Under the pieces are notes generated by a model that was not told the origin of the DNA, searched no databases, and saw only the letters and a program-made list of their open reading frames with translations. Shown piece after piece: positions 16,889 through 25,150 of a stretch of DNA of 48,424 nt (positions are counted from its first letter, which is position 1; every line of letters begins with the position of its first letter). The stretch spans positions 1 to 48,424 of the forward strand of contig MNEF01000042.1 of NCBI GenBank assembly GCA_001917535.1, written 5' to 3'. The position numbers and the translations under genes are program-made. This DNA comes from Candidatus Rokubacteria bacterium 13_1_40CM_69_27. GTDB lineage: Bacteria > Methylomirabilota > Methylomirabilia > Rokubacteriales > CSP1-6.

Positions 16889-17208
16889 AGACACTACCCC
16901 GCTCAGAAACGCAGCAAGGAGAGTGCCGGACCGCCCAGACGCCGAAACCACCGTCAGTTGCGTCTGGGTGGGCGGCCGAGCGGCCCATCTGGCACGCCAT
17001 GCCGGCAGGCGTGTTACCACGATGACGGTCCCCCCCATTCGGGGGTCTGACCATGCGACCTCCCCACAACGCCTGGCCCCTCTCTTGAGCGGCACCACTA
17101 TCCGTCGGGAATCGTTATTGATGAGTGAATTCGAGCGCCAACCCTCAAGAATGAAAGCTGAGTAGCGGCGAACCTTGGCCCGGCAGTGGCAGGCCGAGAG
17201 GAGGCCTG
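16889..17208. other. 320-base gene-free stretch with inverted repeats upstream of the PilZ gene
   Basis: No convincing gene on either strand. It holds a 9-bp inverted repeat CCCAGACGC 16934-16942 / GCGTCTGGG 16960-16968, a nested palindrome around TGCCGGCA (about 16996-17012) and a C-run/G-run hairpin near 17031-17046. These would form a structured leader for the PilZ mRNA, or a divergent control region shared with the gene at 17209. Confidence 0.4.
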
Positions 17209-17445
17209 GTGGCAGCGCGAGTCGAGGAGATGCTGGCCCGCTTTCTGACTAGATGTCCCGGAGTGGACTTCTGCGACGACTGCGTCGCCGCCGAGCTGAG
17301 GGTGACGCGGTTTGACGCCGAAGAGGCGGCCGGTCGGCTCGCCACGCTGACTGATTTTCTCCGCGACGTCTGGCAGTGCGCCCGCTGCGGCCGACGGACG
17401 AAGGTGACCCGGGCCCTGTTCCGCCAGCACCTCACGGTCCGATGA
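17209..17445 (+). CDS. Small Cys-rich (zinc-binding-like) hypothetical protein
   Basis: 78 aa from a GTG preceded by GAGGAGG. Cysteines occur as CPGVDFCDDC near residue 16-25 and CARCG near residue 57-60, spaced like a structural zinc site. The middle part (DAEEAAGRLATLTDFLRDVW) is helical. The stop overlaps the next start (ATGA). Function unknown. Confidence 0.55.
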   Translation: MAARVEEMLARFLTRCPGVDFCDDCVAAELRVTRFDAEEAAGRLATLTDFLRDVWQCARCGRRTKVTRALFRQHLTVR

Positions 17446-17702
17446 ACCACCGGTCGCGTCCGCTCCTCATCATCGTGTCGCGGCATGAGCTTCTGGTGTA
17501 CGCCCATCTCTTCCAGGTTTTCGCGGACAGCGAGCACGTCGAGGTCGTCCTCGACCGTCGTCTGGATGGACGGCGCTCGCCGGATGGACAATCTGGATCC
17601 GCGCATGACCGGCGCCAGCACGACATCAGCTCATCCCTGAACACGCTCGGCTGGGCGATCGTGAGACGGTCGACTCCGGCCTCGCGAGGTCGGGCCGCCT
17701 AG
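17442..17702 (+). CDS. Hypothetical protein with receiver-like strand
   Basis: 86 aa from the ATG overlapping the previous stop. The N-terminus alternates strand-helix-strand (LLIIVSRHELLVYAHLFQVF, then HVEVVLDRRLDGRR), a pattern seen in small conserved proteins that end a strand with VVLDRR. The C-terminal third is low-complexity and may be a degraded tail. No named family. Confidence 0.45.
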   Translation: MNHRSRPLLIIVSRHELLVYAHLFQVFADSEHVEVVLDRRLDGRRSPDGQSGSAHDRRQHDISSSLNTLGWAIVRRSTPASRGRAA

Positions 17703-17709
17703 CTTCGGT

Positions 17710-17738
17710 TTGACGCCGCCCGCGCGCGCGCCCATACT
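17710..17738 (+). promoter_or_regulatory. Sigma-70-type promoter of the SDR gene
   Basis: TTGACG (17710-17715), 17-base spacer, CATACT (17733-17738), about 55 bases before the SDR start codon. Confidence 0.5.
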
Positions 17739-17792
17739 GCCCTCCACTTCACGACGAGCACGGTACCGTCCGGCCATTCTGGGGAGGATGCC

Positions 17793-18596
17793 ATGTGGCT
17801 CAAGGGCAGGCGCGCGCTGATCACGGGAAGCTCACGGGGCATCGGGCGGGGCATCGCGGTGAAGCTGGCGCAAGAGGGCGTCCGCGTCGCCGTGCACTAC
17901 CACAAGAACGAGGCGGCAGCCAAGGACACGCTCGAACGGATCCGCAAGCACGGGGCCGACGGCCTCGTCGTCCGGGCTGACGTCTCTCGCCCCGATGACG
18001 TCCGTCAGATGTTCGCGGGGGTGAAGCGCGAGTTCGGCGGGCTGGACATCTTCGTGAGCAACGCCCGACCCGACCTGCCGGCGTTCTATCAGGCCCCGAT
18101 GGACATTACGCTGGACAAGTGGGATATGGCCTTTGACTCCCAGGCCAAGGCTTTCTTCGTCGGCGTGCGCGAGGCGGCGCCCCTCATGGGCCAGGGGGGT
18201 CGAATCATCGCCATCACCTACGCTCCCAGCGCGCGGACCGGAAGCTGGCAGCCTTGGATCGCGATGGGATCGGCCAAGGCCGCGCTGGAATCGGCGGTGC
18301 GCTACTTCGCGGTCGCGCTGGCCCGACGGGGCATCACCGTCAACGCGCTCAGCCCCGGCCTCACCGACGACAGCGTGTTGAACACGTTGCCGAAGGAGGT
18401 CCAGGACCTGAGCCGGGCCTGGCACGAGAGTGGGTGGACGCCGATGGGGCGGTTGACGAGCCCGGAGGACGTCGGCAACGCCGTCGCCCTTCTCAGCTCC
18501 GAACAAGCGGCGTGGATCACCGGGCAGGTCATCGCGGTGGACGGCGGCTCGTCCCTTATGGACACCGTCTTCCCACTCGACATTCAGCGAGGGTAA
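17793..18596 (+). CDS. Short-chain dehydrogenase/reductase, enoyl-reductase-like, lacking the catalytic Tyr
   Basis: 267 aa with ribosome binding site GGGGAGGA. Cofactor motif TGSSRGIG (11-18), and C-terminal GQVIAVDGG. In classical SDRs the active site is YxxxK; here that position is MGSAK (Met158, Lys162). The pattern MGxAKAxLExxVRYxA is that of FabI/FabL enoyl-ACP reductases, where the Tyr lies seven residues before Lys, but that position is Trp155; Tyr143 in ITYAPS may substitute for the first FabI tyrosine. It could be an enoyl reductase variant or a non-catalytic SDR. Confidence 0.85.
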   Translation: MWLKGRRALITGSSRGIGRGIAVKLAQEGVRVAVHYHKNEAAAKDTLERIRKHGADGLVVRADVSRPDDVRQMFAGVKREFGGLDIFVSNARPDLPAFYQAPMDITLDKWDMAFDSQAKAFFVGVREAAPLMGQGGRIIAITYAPSARTGSWQPWIAMGSAKAALESAVRYFAVALARRGITVNALSPGLTDDSVLNTLPKEVQDLSRAWHESGWTPMGRLTSPEDVGNAVALLSSEQAAWITGQVIAVDGGSSLMDTVFPLDIQRG

Positions 18597-18645
18597 GCGG
18601 CCTCCCGAAACGCCCGGGATTTCTTCCCAGCTTCTTCCGATTCCA

Positions 18646-18668
18646 GCCGCCCTCCGGGCCAGGGCGGC
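18646..18668 (+). terminator. Hairpin downstream of the SDR gene
   Basis: Eight-bp stem GCCGCCCT (18646-18653) / AGGGCGGC (18661-18668) with a 7-base loop, 50 bases after the SDR stop. A T-rich stretch appears only about 25 bases later, so termination may be weak. Confidence 0.4.
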
Positions 18669-18769
18669 CGGAGCCGGCCCGAGGTTAAGTCTCTGTCTTT
18701 TCGGTGAAAAGAAGACTCGGCGGCCCGACTTCGGCCGTCTGGTACCGGGTTTGCTCTTTCCAGGGTGTC

Positions 18770-18961
18770 ATGGTTGTCAGCTCGGTCCTCCTGGTGGTTG
18801 CGCGGGTCCCGGTGCCGCTGCGGAATCTCGCCGTGTGCACCGCCTGCGACGAATGCTTCGAGCTTGGGCCCGAGGTATGCCCCACCTGCGGGAGCGAGCA
18901 ACACCGGCCGCTGGCGGAGTTGTGGGAAGAGCGAGTCCTCAACGTCACTGGACTGAACTGA
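18770..18961 (+). CDS. Small zinc-ribbon protein
   Basis: 63 aa from the ATG at 18770 (a GTG at 18704 would add 22 residues but has no ribosome site). The N-terminal stretch is hydrophobic (VVSSVLLVVARVPVPL); then a four-Cys ribbon CTACDECF ... CPTCGS. Ends with a helix (PLAELWEERV). Likely a structural zinc protein; role unknown. Confidence 0.5.
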   Translation: MVVSSVLLVVARVPVPLRNLAVCTACDECFELGPEVCPTCGSEQHRPLAELWEERVLNVTGLN

Positions 18962-18971
18962 GGGCGCGGGT

Positions 18972-19229
18972 ATGGACATCACCATCAGAAAAGTTCTCGG
19001 CCACATGTGGGGTCCCCAGGGAGAATGCGTGCTCGTCGTCGACGCCGAGCTCTGCGGAACGGTGCGGCAAGCGCTTCAGATCGTGCTGTCGACCGAGGCG
19101 GAAACCGCGGCGTTCAAGGCGATCCTCGACGCCCACGACCATCACCTGTCGGCCTCATCGAACAACGGGTCGCCGCAGCGGGCGTCAGCCAGCGCATTCG
19201 TGAAGGGCGAGCTGCTGCAGACGCCCTGA
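18972..19229 (+). CDS. Hypothetical protein
   Basis: 85 aa starting 10 bases after the zinc-ribbon gene, so likely co-transcribed. Contains a helical middle (CGTVRQALQIVLSTEAETAAFKAILDAHD) and no recognisable motif. The C-terminus is Ser/Ala-rich. Confidence 0.4.
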   Translation: MDITIRKVLGHMWGPQGECVLVVDAELCGTVRQALQIVLSTEAETAAFKAILDAHDHHLSASSNNGSPQRASASAFVKGELLQTP

Positions 19230-19324
19230 CGCATCGCGCGCAGCGCCACCGCGCGCCGCACCTACCCTCAGCCCGACCTGCCTGGAGTGAGCCGCCCTGA
19301 GCGGAGCCCGCGAGCCCGAGTCCG

Positions 19325-19759
19325 TTATCTGGGCGGGCTAGGGACGTACGAAAAGAAGACGAGGTAGGCGCGGGCCACGACCCCGAGCGTGTAGAGCGAC
19401 GTGGGCAACCACATCTCGCGCACCACATACGTCGCGTAGGCCACCGCCGTGAGGACGAGCGGCATGGACGCCCACTCGGGAAGGCGCAATTTGAACAGCA
19501 CGAGCTCGAACACCTTCACGACGAACACGATCAGCATGAGGAGCAGGCAGACGGCGATCGGAGTCAGGATCGCGACGGTGATCAGGACGATCAGCGCGTC
19601 GGTGCTGCCGCCTTGCGACGCGAACGCCGTCCGCACGTCGGGCTGGCTCGCCAGCCACCGGACGCGGGCACGCATCGCGGCGGAGGAGCTGGCCCACGAG
19701 AAGAGCGCCGCCGCCACCCCCAAACCCACCAGCAGCCAGCGCTTCCAGCGGAATTGCAT
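19325..19759 (-). CDS. Small multi-pass membrane protein
   Basis: 144 aa. Four hydrophobic segments are visible: about 7-25, 54-82 (IVLITVAILTPIAVCLLLML), 98-116 and 122-140. The loop between helices 1 and 2 is basic. No family recognised. An overlapping longer frame exists but is Arg/Pro-rich and implausible. Confidence 0.6.
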   Translation of the reverse strand: MQFRWKRWLLVGLGVAAALFSWASSSAAMRARVRWLASQPDVRTAFASQGGSTDALIVLITVAILTPIAVCLLLMLIVFVVKVFELVLFKLRLPEWASMPLVLTAVAYATYVVREMWLPTSLYTLGVVARAYLVFFSYVPSPPR

Positions 19760-19953
19760 GCCTCACGGGGTAGCAAAGCTGATACCACGGCTCGACGCCC
19801 CCGCGGTGCGCGATAAATCTCGACAGGAAAACACCGGTGGCGATGCCCGGGAAGCAAAACGGCACGAGCGAGCGACCAAATGGGCACGAAGAGTGACGGA
19901 AAACGTCAGGCTTCGGTGCTCGCCCGGAGCGCGGCGCGCGGTCTAGAGATCAT

Positions 19954-19980
19954 CGGAGGGGACCTCGACGGCCCCCTCCG
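19954..19980 (-). terminator. Hairpin related to the one at 10360-10386
   Basis: CGGAGGGG (19954-19961) pairs with CCCCTCCG (19973-19980) around a CTCGACGG-containing loop. Like the 10360 copy it lies just downstream of a minus-strand gene stop (19989) and shares most of its sequence with it. Confidence 0.5.
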
Positions 19981-19988
19981 ACAGGTGT

Positions 19989-20102
19989 CTAGAGGGTCGA
20001 GAGCGCGGTGTAGATCACGTAGGCGAAATCGAAGACGAGCATCGCAAGCAGAACCACCGACAGAATATTGAGCAGCGTCTGCGTGCGCGCTTCATCCATC
20101 AT
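19989..20102 (-). CDS. 37-aa single-helix membrane microprotein
   Basis: Starts ATGATGGATGAAGCG with ribosome site GGGAGG eight bases upstream. The product begins MMDEARTQTLLNIL and consists mostly of one hydrophobic helix (SVVLLAMLVFDFAYVIYTAL). Too short for usual gene calls, but the start signal, helix and downstream hairpin support it. Function unknown. Confidence 0.5.
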   Translation of the reverse strand: MMDEARTQTLLNILSVVLLAMLVFDFAYVIYTALSTL

Positions 20103-20153
20103 GGTCGCGACCTCCCTCGCGAGAAGGAGGATATCACCTCGAATCCACTTCGA

Positions 20154-20621
20154 TCAGCCAGGTCCTTTTCGGCCGAGCATCTGCCTGAGGCGGGCCAGCA
20201 TGCGGTCGGCGTGGCTGCCCGCCCAGTAGACCCTACCGCAGCCCGGGCAGCCCATGAACTCGCTCTCCGCGCCGAAGATGCGCTCAGGGAGCAGCTTCTT
20301 CACCTCGTCCTTGGCCCGGGGCTCCAGCCGCGCGTTGCACTCGAGGCAGCGCGAGAGCCACTCCGCCTCGGGCGGCGCCAGCCCGAGCTTCTCCACCGTC
20401 TCCAGTAGCTGATCGTCCACCTCCGCGGCGCGGATGAGGCAGCCCCGGGCTTCCGCCAGCCGGGCGAGCCTGACGTCGCGGGTGACGAGGATCCGGTCCT
20501 CGCCGAGGGCGAGCTGCAGCAGCCGGCGGTCGTCGGCGGGCCCGAGGCAGAGGGTGTCGTAGCCCATGGCCCGGAGCCAGTGGGCCAGCCGTCCCAGCAT
20601 CGTGTCGACGACGAAGCGCAC
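20154..20621 (-). CDS. Mut7-C RNase domain protein with zinc ribbon
   Basis: 155 aa from a GTG at 20621. The N-terminal PIN-like part has FVVDTMLGRLAHWLRAMGYDT and ILVTRDVRLARLA, typical of Mut7-C; the C-terminal part is a four-Cys zinc ribbon (CLECNARLEP ... GCPGCGRVYWAGSH). This combination is a widespread conserved protein family (DUF82 plus zinc ribbon), predicted RNase. It follows the LLM oxidoreductase by 11 bases. Confidence 0.85.
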   Translation of the reverse strand: MRFVVDTMLGRLAHWLRAMGYDTLCLGPADDRRLLQLALGEDRILVTRDVRLARLAEARGCLIRAAEVDDQLLETVEKLGLAPPEAEWLSRCLECNARLEPRAKDEVKKLLPERIFGAESEFMGCPGCGRVYWAGSHADRMLARLRQMLGRKGPG

Positions 20622-20632
20622 TCCCTCGGCGC

Positions 20633-21562
20633 TCAGGTCTCGAGCGCGGGCAGGACCTCGCGCGCGAAGCGCTCGATCTGCTCCTGGCGCTCCGGCCAGC
20701 GGGGCACCATGAATTGGAGCGCCATGTGCCCCACGCCGATCTTCTGGAACGCCCGCAGCGCGACGGTGATCTGCTCGGGGTTGCCCAGCAGGCGATCCTC
20801 CTCCTGGGGTACCGGCCCTTGCCTCAGCTCGATCGGCTGGCAGCACGACAGGCGAATCTGCCCCGGATCGCGGCCCGCCTCCGCCGCCCAGCGCCGGACG
20901 TTGTCGAAGCGGGCGGCGAGCTCGCGGGGCGTGATCCTCACGAAGTAGGGAAACCACGCGTCGCCGTAGCGCGCCGCCCGCCTCTGGGCCCGCGCGCCTT
21001 CCCCGCCAACCCAGAGGGGGATCCGCGGCGTCTGGAGCGGCTTGGGGGAGAACCCCACCTCGCGGAACCGGTAGTACCGTCCCTCGAAGCTCGGCTTGGC
21101 CTCCCCCCAGAGCCGGCGGAGCACCTCGTGCTGCTCGTCGGCCACCGCCCCGCGCTCCTTGAAGGGGGCGCCGAGCGCGTCGAACTCCTCCGCCATCCAG
21201 CCCACGCCCACGCCAAGGATCAGCCGCCCCCTGGAGAGGTGGTCGATCGTCGTGGCGATCTTGGCCCAGTAGAGCGGATGGCGATAGGGCATCACCAGCA
21301 CGCTCATTCCGAGGGCGATCTTCTCGGTGCCGCCGGCCAGATAGGCCAGGCAGGTCAGCGGCTCCAGGAACGGCGCGTCCGGCGGCACGATGAAGCGCTG
21401 ATCGGCGCTGTACGGGTAGGGGGTGTCGATCTGCCAGGGGGTGACGATGCGATCGGCCGCCCAGACCGAGGCGAAGCCCAGGGCCTCGGCGCGGCGCGCC
21501 GCCTCCATCAGGACCCCGCTGGCCGCGCGGCCAGAGACCGGGAGAAAGACGCCGACCTTCAT
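20633..21562 (-). CDS. LLM-class (F420-type) flavin-dependent oxidoreductase
   Basis: 309 aa. Bacterial luciferase-like TIM barrel: MKVGVFLPVSG, AEALGFASVWAADRI, GMSVLVMPYRHPLYWAKIATTIDHLS and LGVGVGWMAEEFDALG. Sequence style matches the TIGR03619 F420-dependent branch; cofactor F420 versus FMN cannot be settled by eye. A GATAAT box is 9 bases upstream of the ATG, so the transcript may be nearly leaderless. Confidence 0.9.
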   Translation of the reverse strand: MKVGVFLPVSGRAASGVLMEAARRAEALGFASVWAADRIVTPWQIDTPYPYSADQRFIVPPDAPFLEPLTCLAYLAGGTEKIALGMSVLVMPYRHPLYWAKIATTIDHLSRGRLILGVGVGWMAEEFDALGAPFKERGAVADEQHEVLRRLWGEAKPSFEGRYYRFREVGFSPKPLQTPRIPLWVGGEGARAQRRAARYGDAWFPYFVRITPRELAARFDNVRRWAAEAGRDPGQIRLSCCQPIELRQGPVPQEEDRLLGNPEQITVALRAFQKIGVGHMALQFMVPRWPERQEQIERFAREVLPALET

Positions 21563-21571
21563 GGCGCGACA

Positions 21572-21604
21572 ATTATCCTCGACCCGCGTGGGGGGCGCTA
21601 GAAT
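21572..21604. promoter_or_regulatory. Divergent -10 boxes with leaderless-type spacing
   Basis: Minus strand: GATAAT at 21577-21572, 9 bases before the LLM gene ATG (21562). Plus strand: TAGAAT at 21599-21604, 8 bases before the ATG at 21613. The two divergent promoters share a 50-base intergenic region. Confidence 0.45.
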
Positions 21605-21612
21605 ACGCCGCG

Positions 21613-21906
21613 ATGGCGTCCAAGCGGAAGCCGAGCGTGAAAACGTTTTCGCTGCACTGGGGACGCGGGATCATCGAGGAGGAAGCGCAGATCGAGACCA
21701 AGTACCACCGCCCTACGATCCAGCTCTTGAAGTTCACCGAGGGCGACGCCGCCGGAACCTATGAGCTGAGGTTCTGCCACTACGACCACCGGGGGCGCTT
21801 TCAGCGCTCGCCGCTGATCGTCGACGTCAAGGATCTCCCGCAGCTCGCCGCGGCGCTTCAGAAAACGCCCAAGCTGCGGCGGCTGCTCTCGAAGCTCGGC
21901 CGCTAG
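21613..21906 (+). CDS. Small conserved-looking hypothetical protein
   Basis: 97 aa. A basic start (MASKRKPSVKTFSLHW) is followed by beta-rich sequence (TYELRFCHYDHRGRFQRSPLIV) and a helical end (DLPQLAAALQKTPKLRRLLSKLG). No motif recognised. Soluble. Overlaps the stop of the convergent propeller gene by four bases. Confidence 0.6.
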   Translation: MASKRKPSVKTFSLHWGRGIIEEEAQIETKYHRPTIQLLKFTEGDAAGTYELRFCHYDHRGRFQRSPLIVDVKDLPQLAAALQKTPKLRRLLSKLGR

Positions 21907-23519
21907 CGGCGCCCGGACTGCCGCCCGCTCCACCAGCGCTGCCATGCCGCCACGTCGTAGCCGAAGCCCTCGCCGGTCAGCGCGCTGAGGGCGCCGACGA
22001 AATCGCCCACCAGCCACAGCGGCTGGTCGGCGACGTCCAGGCGCGCGACCAGGGCGGCCAGCGTTTCCTCGTCCGCCTGGCCGAGCTGAGCCACGGCCCA
22101 GGCCGCGGCCGGCGCCGCCTCGACGTACTTCTCGGCGCGGTTCGGGCGCGCCGTCCAGGGCTCGGCGAGCAGCGCCGGAGGAATCCGCTCGCGACCGCCC
22201 AGCGCGATGGCCCAGAGCAGGTACCAGCGCGCCACCTTGGCGGCCGGCGCCGTGAGCCCGCCGCCGAACAGGCGCACCTGGACGTCGGGGAACGGGCCGC
22301 CCAGGCGCTGCACCAGCGTGGGCCCGACTTCGGCAAGCCCGTTGAGCGCGAGCGGGGCCACGGCGGCGCGAACGCGCGCGGCGGAGCCTTCGTAGCTCGT
22401 GGGGTCCTTGAGGACGCGATCGAGGACCGCCAGCGCATCGTCCACCTCCGGCGCCAGCCGCTGCGGCAACGGCGGGAGTGGACGGGGGGCGACCGGGGGA
22501 TCGACGGGAGCGGGAGGGCGCGGCCCCCAGAGCGTGCCACGCTCGCCGGGACCGCGCGTGCCCACGTAGACGCGGCCGGCATAGACCGTGAGCGCGAGCG
22601 GCTCGGCGCTCGGGAAGCGCTGGGCCGCTCTCCAGGCGACCCCGTCGGGGCTCCGCCAGAGCGTCCCACGGCCCTCGCGTGCGCCGATGGCCCAGAGGGC
22701 GTCGGGACCCGCAGCCAGCGCGCGGATCGGCTCGCCGTCGAGCGCCCGCACGCGCTCCGCCGCCGTGCCTCGCCAACGCCACACCGCGCTCTCGTCGCCG
22801 TTGCGGTTCACGCCATAGAGCCAGCCGCGGTACGCCGCCAGCGTGGACACGCTCTCGCCCCACGGCCAACCCGTGGTCGGGCGCAGGGTGTCGTGGGCCA
22901 CCCGCAGAAGATTGACGCCGATCCGCCCGTACGTCGTCAGCCCCGCGTAGAGCGTGTCGTCGAGGGCCGCGAATGCCGTGATGCGGCTGACCCGGCGCGG
23001 CGGCATCGGATGGTCGTAGATCGCCTGCCAGGTCGCGCCCTCGTCGTCCGAGCGCTGGAGCCCCGCGTGCCAGGCCGAGGTGGCGGCGTAGAGCGCTCCG
23101 CCATTGGCGGCCATGGCGTGGACGTGGAACACCTCGCCTTCGGGCAGCGCGCACCATTGCCAGTCCCGGCCGTTGGTGACGAGATACTCGCCACGGCCCG
23201 TCGAGAAGCGTCCATTGGCGAACGGCCAGTAGAGGAGCCCGCCGGCGACCACGGGATCGCCGGCGTCCTGGCTGAAGAGATGGCGCCCGTAGCGCGCCTC
23301 GCCGGTGGCGGGATGGTAGCTCCAGACATCGGCGGAGTTGTGATCGACGAACCTCACGCTGTTGACGAACCAGAGCCGCGCGCCGTAGCCGATGAGGCCG
23401 GAGACGCCCGACCAGGGGCCGGGCTGGGCGAGCGGGACGAGCGGGTCGGCGCGTCCGACGCGCGGCGCCAGGAGCAGCGCGCCGAGCGCCAGCGCCGTCG
23501 CGAGCGGGAGGAGCCTCAC
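21903..23519 (-). CDS. Exported beta-propeller (sialidase/BNR-like) protein with helical C-terminus
   Basis: 538 aa from a GTG at 23519 overlapping the upstream stop (GTGA). Residues 1-24 form a signal peptide ending near VGRA. About residues 25-340 contain repeated strands with LYAATSAWHAGLQRSDDEG, an Asp-box-like SDDEGATW, LYAGLTTYGRIG and VYVGTRG, typical of seven-bladed BNR/Vps10-type propellers. After a Pro-rich linker (PAPVDPPVAPRPLPPLP) comes a helical HEAT-like region (about 365-525). No sialidase catalytic set is evident, so a binding or scaffold role is more likely. The same frame stays open far upstream across pruA, which is a GC artefact. Confidence 0.75.
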   Translation of the reverse strand: MRLLPLATALALGALLLAPRVGRADPLVPLAQPGPWSGVSGLIGYGARLWFVNSVRFVDHNSADVWSYHPATGEARYGRHLFSQDAGDPVVAGGLLYWPFANGRFSTGRGEYLVTNGRDWQWCALPEGEVFHVHAMAANGGALYAATSAWHAGLQRSDDEGATWQAIYDHPMPPRRVSRITAFAALDDTLYAGLTTYGRIGVNLLRVAHDTLRPTTGWPWGESVSTLAAYRGWLYGVNRNGDESAVWRWRGTAAERVRALDGEPIRALAAGPDALWAIGAREGRGTLWRSPDGVAWRAAQRFPSAEPLALTVYAGRVYVGTRGPGERGTLWGPRPPAPVDPPVAPRPLPPLPQRLAPEVDDALAVLDRVLKDPTSYEGSAARVRAAVAPLALNGLAEVGPTLVQRLGGPFPDVQVRLFGGGLTAPAAKVARWYLLWAIALGGRERIPPALLAEPWTARPNRAEKYVEAAPAAAWAVAQLGQADEETLAALVARLDVADQPLWLVGDFVGALSALTGEGFGYDVAAWQRWWSGRQSGRR

Positions 23520-25150
23520 TCCTCGGGCTGCAGGAAGGGGTAGCGGAAGTCCGTCGGCGGGACGAACGTCTCCTTGATCGCCCGCGGGCTCACCCAGCGG
23601 AGCAGGTTCAGCACGCTGCCGGCCTTGTCGTTGGTCCCCGAGGCCCGCGCGCCGCCGAAGGGTTGCTGGCCCACCACCGCGCCGGTCGGCTTGTCGTTGA
23701 TGTAGAAGTTGCCGGCCGCGTGGGTGAGCGCCTCGGCGATCCTCACGATCGCCGCGCGGTCCTGGGCGAAGACCGCGCCGGTCAGAGCGTAGGGCGTGCC
23801 CCGGTCGCAGATCCCCAGCGTCTCCTCGAGGTCGCGGTCGTCGTACACCCACACGGTCAGGACGGGGCCGAAGATCTCCTCCCGCATCAGCGTGACGTCG
23901 GGCTTCCGGGCCCGCACCACGGTGGGCTCGATGAAGTACCCCTTGCCGTCGTCGCAGTGGCCGCCGACCAGCAGCTCGCAGTCGGATGATGCCCGCGCGA
24001 AGTCGACGTAGCCCTTGATGTTGCCGAAGGCGTGGCGGTCGATCACCGCGCCCATGAAGTTGCTGAAGTCGGCGGGGTCGCCCACGCGGATCTCGGCGAC
24101 CTGCGCGCGCAGCACTGTCTCCACGCGCGGCCAGAGCGAGGCGGGGATGAAGGCGCGCGAGGCGGCCGAGCACTTCTGGCCCTGGTACTCGAAGGCGCCG
24201 CGCGTGAGCGCCGTCGCCAGCGCGGGCACCTCCGCGGAGGCGTGGGCGAAGACGAAGTCCTTGCCGCCCGTCTCGCCGACGATCCGCGGGTAGGACCGGT
24301 AGCGGCGGATGTTGCGGCCGACCGTCTCCCACATCCCCTGGAAGGTTCCGGTGGAGCCGGTGAAGTGGATGCCCGCCAGATCCGGCGACGCCAGCGCCGG
24401 GTCGCCCACCTCGGCGCCGCTTCCCGGAACGATGTTGATCACGCCCGGAGGAAGCCCGGCAGCCTCCAGCACCTCCATGATGAAGTGCGCCGAGTAGATC
24501 GCCGAGGAGGCCGGCTTCCACACCACCGTGTTGCCCATGATCACCGGCGCCGTCGGCAGGTTGCCGCCGATGGACGTGAAGTTGAACGGTGTCACCGCGA
24601 AGACGAACCCCTCCAGCGGCCGGTGCTCCAGATAGTTCCATGTGCCCGGCGCCGAGAGGGGCTGCTGACGGTAGATCTGCTCGGCGTAGTGGACGTTGAA
24701 GCGCCAGAAGTCGATCAGCTCGCACGCCGCATCGATCTCGGCCTGGTGCGCCGTCTTCGACTGCCCCAGCATCGTCGCGGCGTTGAGGACCTGGCGGTAG
24801 GGGCCGGCGAGCAGGTCGGCCGCCTTGAGGAAGATCGCCGCGCGGGCGTGCCACGGCATGCGCGACCAGGCCGGCTGGGCGGCGAGCGCGGCGTCGATGG
24901 CCTGCTGGACTTCCCGCGCCCCCGCCTGGTGCCACACGGCCAGCACGTGGCGATGGTCGTGGGGCATGACGGCCTCGGCCGTCTTGCCCGTCGTGATCTT
25001 CCGGCCGCCGATGCGCGACGTGATCTCGATGACCTCGCCTGCCATCTTCTTGAGCTGAGCGCTCAACGCGCGGCGCTCGGGGGTACCGGGGGCGTAGCCG
25101 AGGACGGGCTCGTTGCGGGGCTCGGGGACGCTCAAGACTGCATTGACCAT
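23516..25150 (-). CDS. pruA: L-glutamate gamma-semialdehyde (1-pyrroline-5-carboxylate) dehydrogenase
   Basis: 544 aa from the ATG at 25150, with ribosome site AGGAGGA. Aldehyde dehydrogenase fold: FAVTPFNFTSIGGNLPTAP (NAD site), WKPASSAIYSAH, GETGGKDFVFAH, and catalytic Cys in YQGQKCSAASR; EEIFGPVLTVWVYDD near the C-terminus. Length and these motifs match the stand-alone group-1 P5C dehydrogenase (TIGR01236 type), which converts proline-derived P5C/semialdehyde to glutamate. No proline dehydrogenase gene is in the window. Confidence 0.95.
   Translation of the reverse strand: MVNAVLSVPEPRNEPVLGYAPGTPERRALSAQLKKMAGEVIEITSRIGGRKITTGKTAEAVMPHDHRHVLAVWHQAGAREVQQAIDAALAAQPAWSRMPWHARAAIFLKAADLLAGPYRQVLNAATMLGQSKTAHQAEIDAACELIDFWRFNVHYAEQIYRQQPLSAPGTWNYLEHRPLEGFVFAVTPFNFTSIGGNLPTAPVIMGNTVVWKPASSAIYSAHFIMEVLEAAGLPPGVINIVPGSGAEVGDPALASPDLAGIHFTGSTGTFQGMWETVGRNIRRYRSYPRIVGETGGKDFVFAHASAEVPALATALTRGAFEYQGQKCSAASRAFIPASLWPRVETVLRAQVAEIRVGDPADFSNFMGAVIDRHAFGNIKGYVDFARASSDCELLVGGHCDDGKGYFIEPTVVRARKPDVTLMREEIFGPVLTVWVYDDRDLEETLGICDRGTPYALTGAVFAQDRAAIVRIAEALTHAAGNFYINDKPTGAVVGQQPFGGARASGTNDKAGSVLNLLRWVSPRAIKETFVPPTDFRYPFLQPEE

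Noticed and set aside
16889-17208. GEMM-type c-di-GMP riboswitch upstream of PilZ
   Set aside because: The conserved GGCAAACC-like core could not be found on either strand.
20154-21572. A 472-codon open frame on the minus strand
   Set aside because: Its upstream two thirds are antisense-style run-on over the LLM oxidoreductase; only the Mut7-C part from 20621 is supported.
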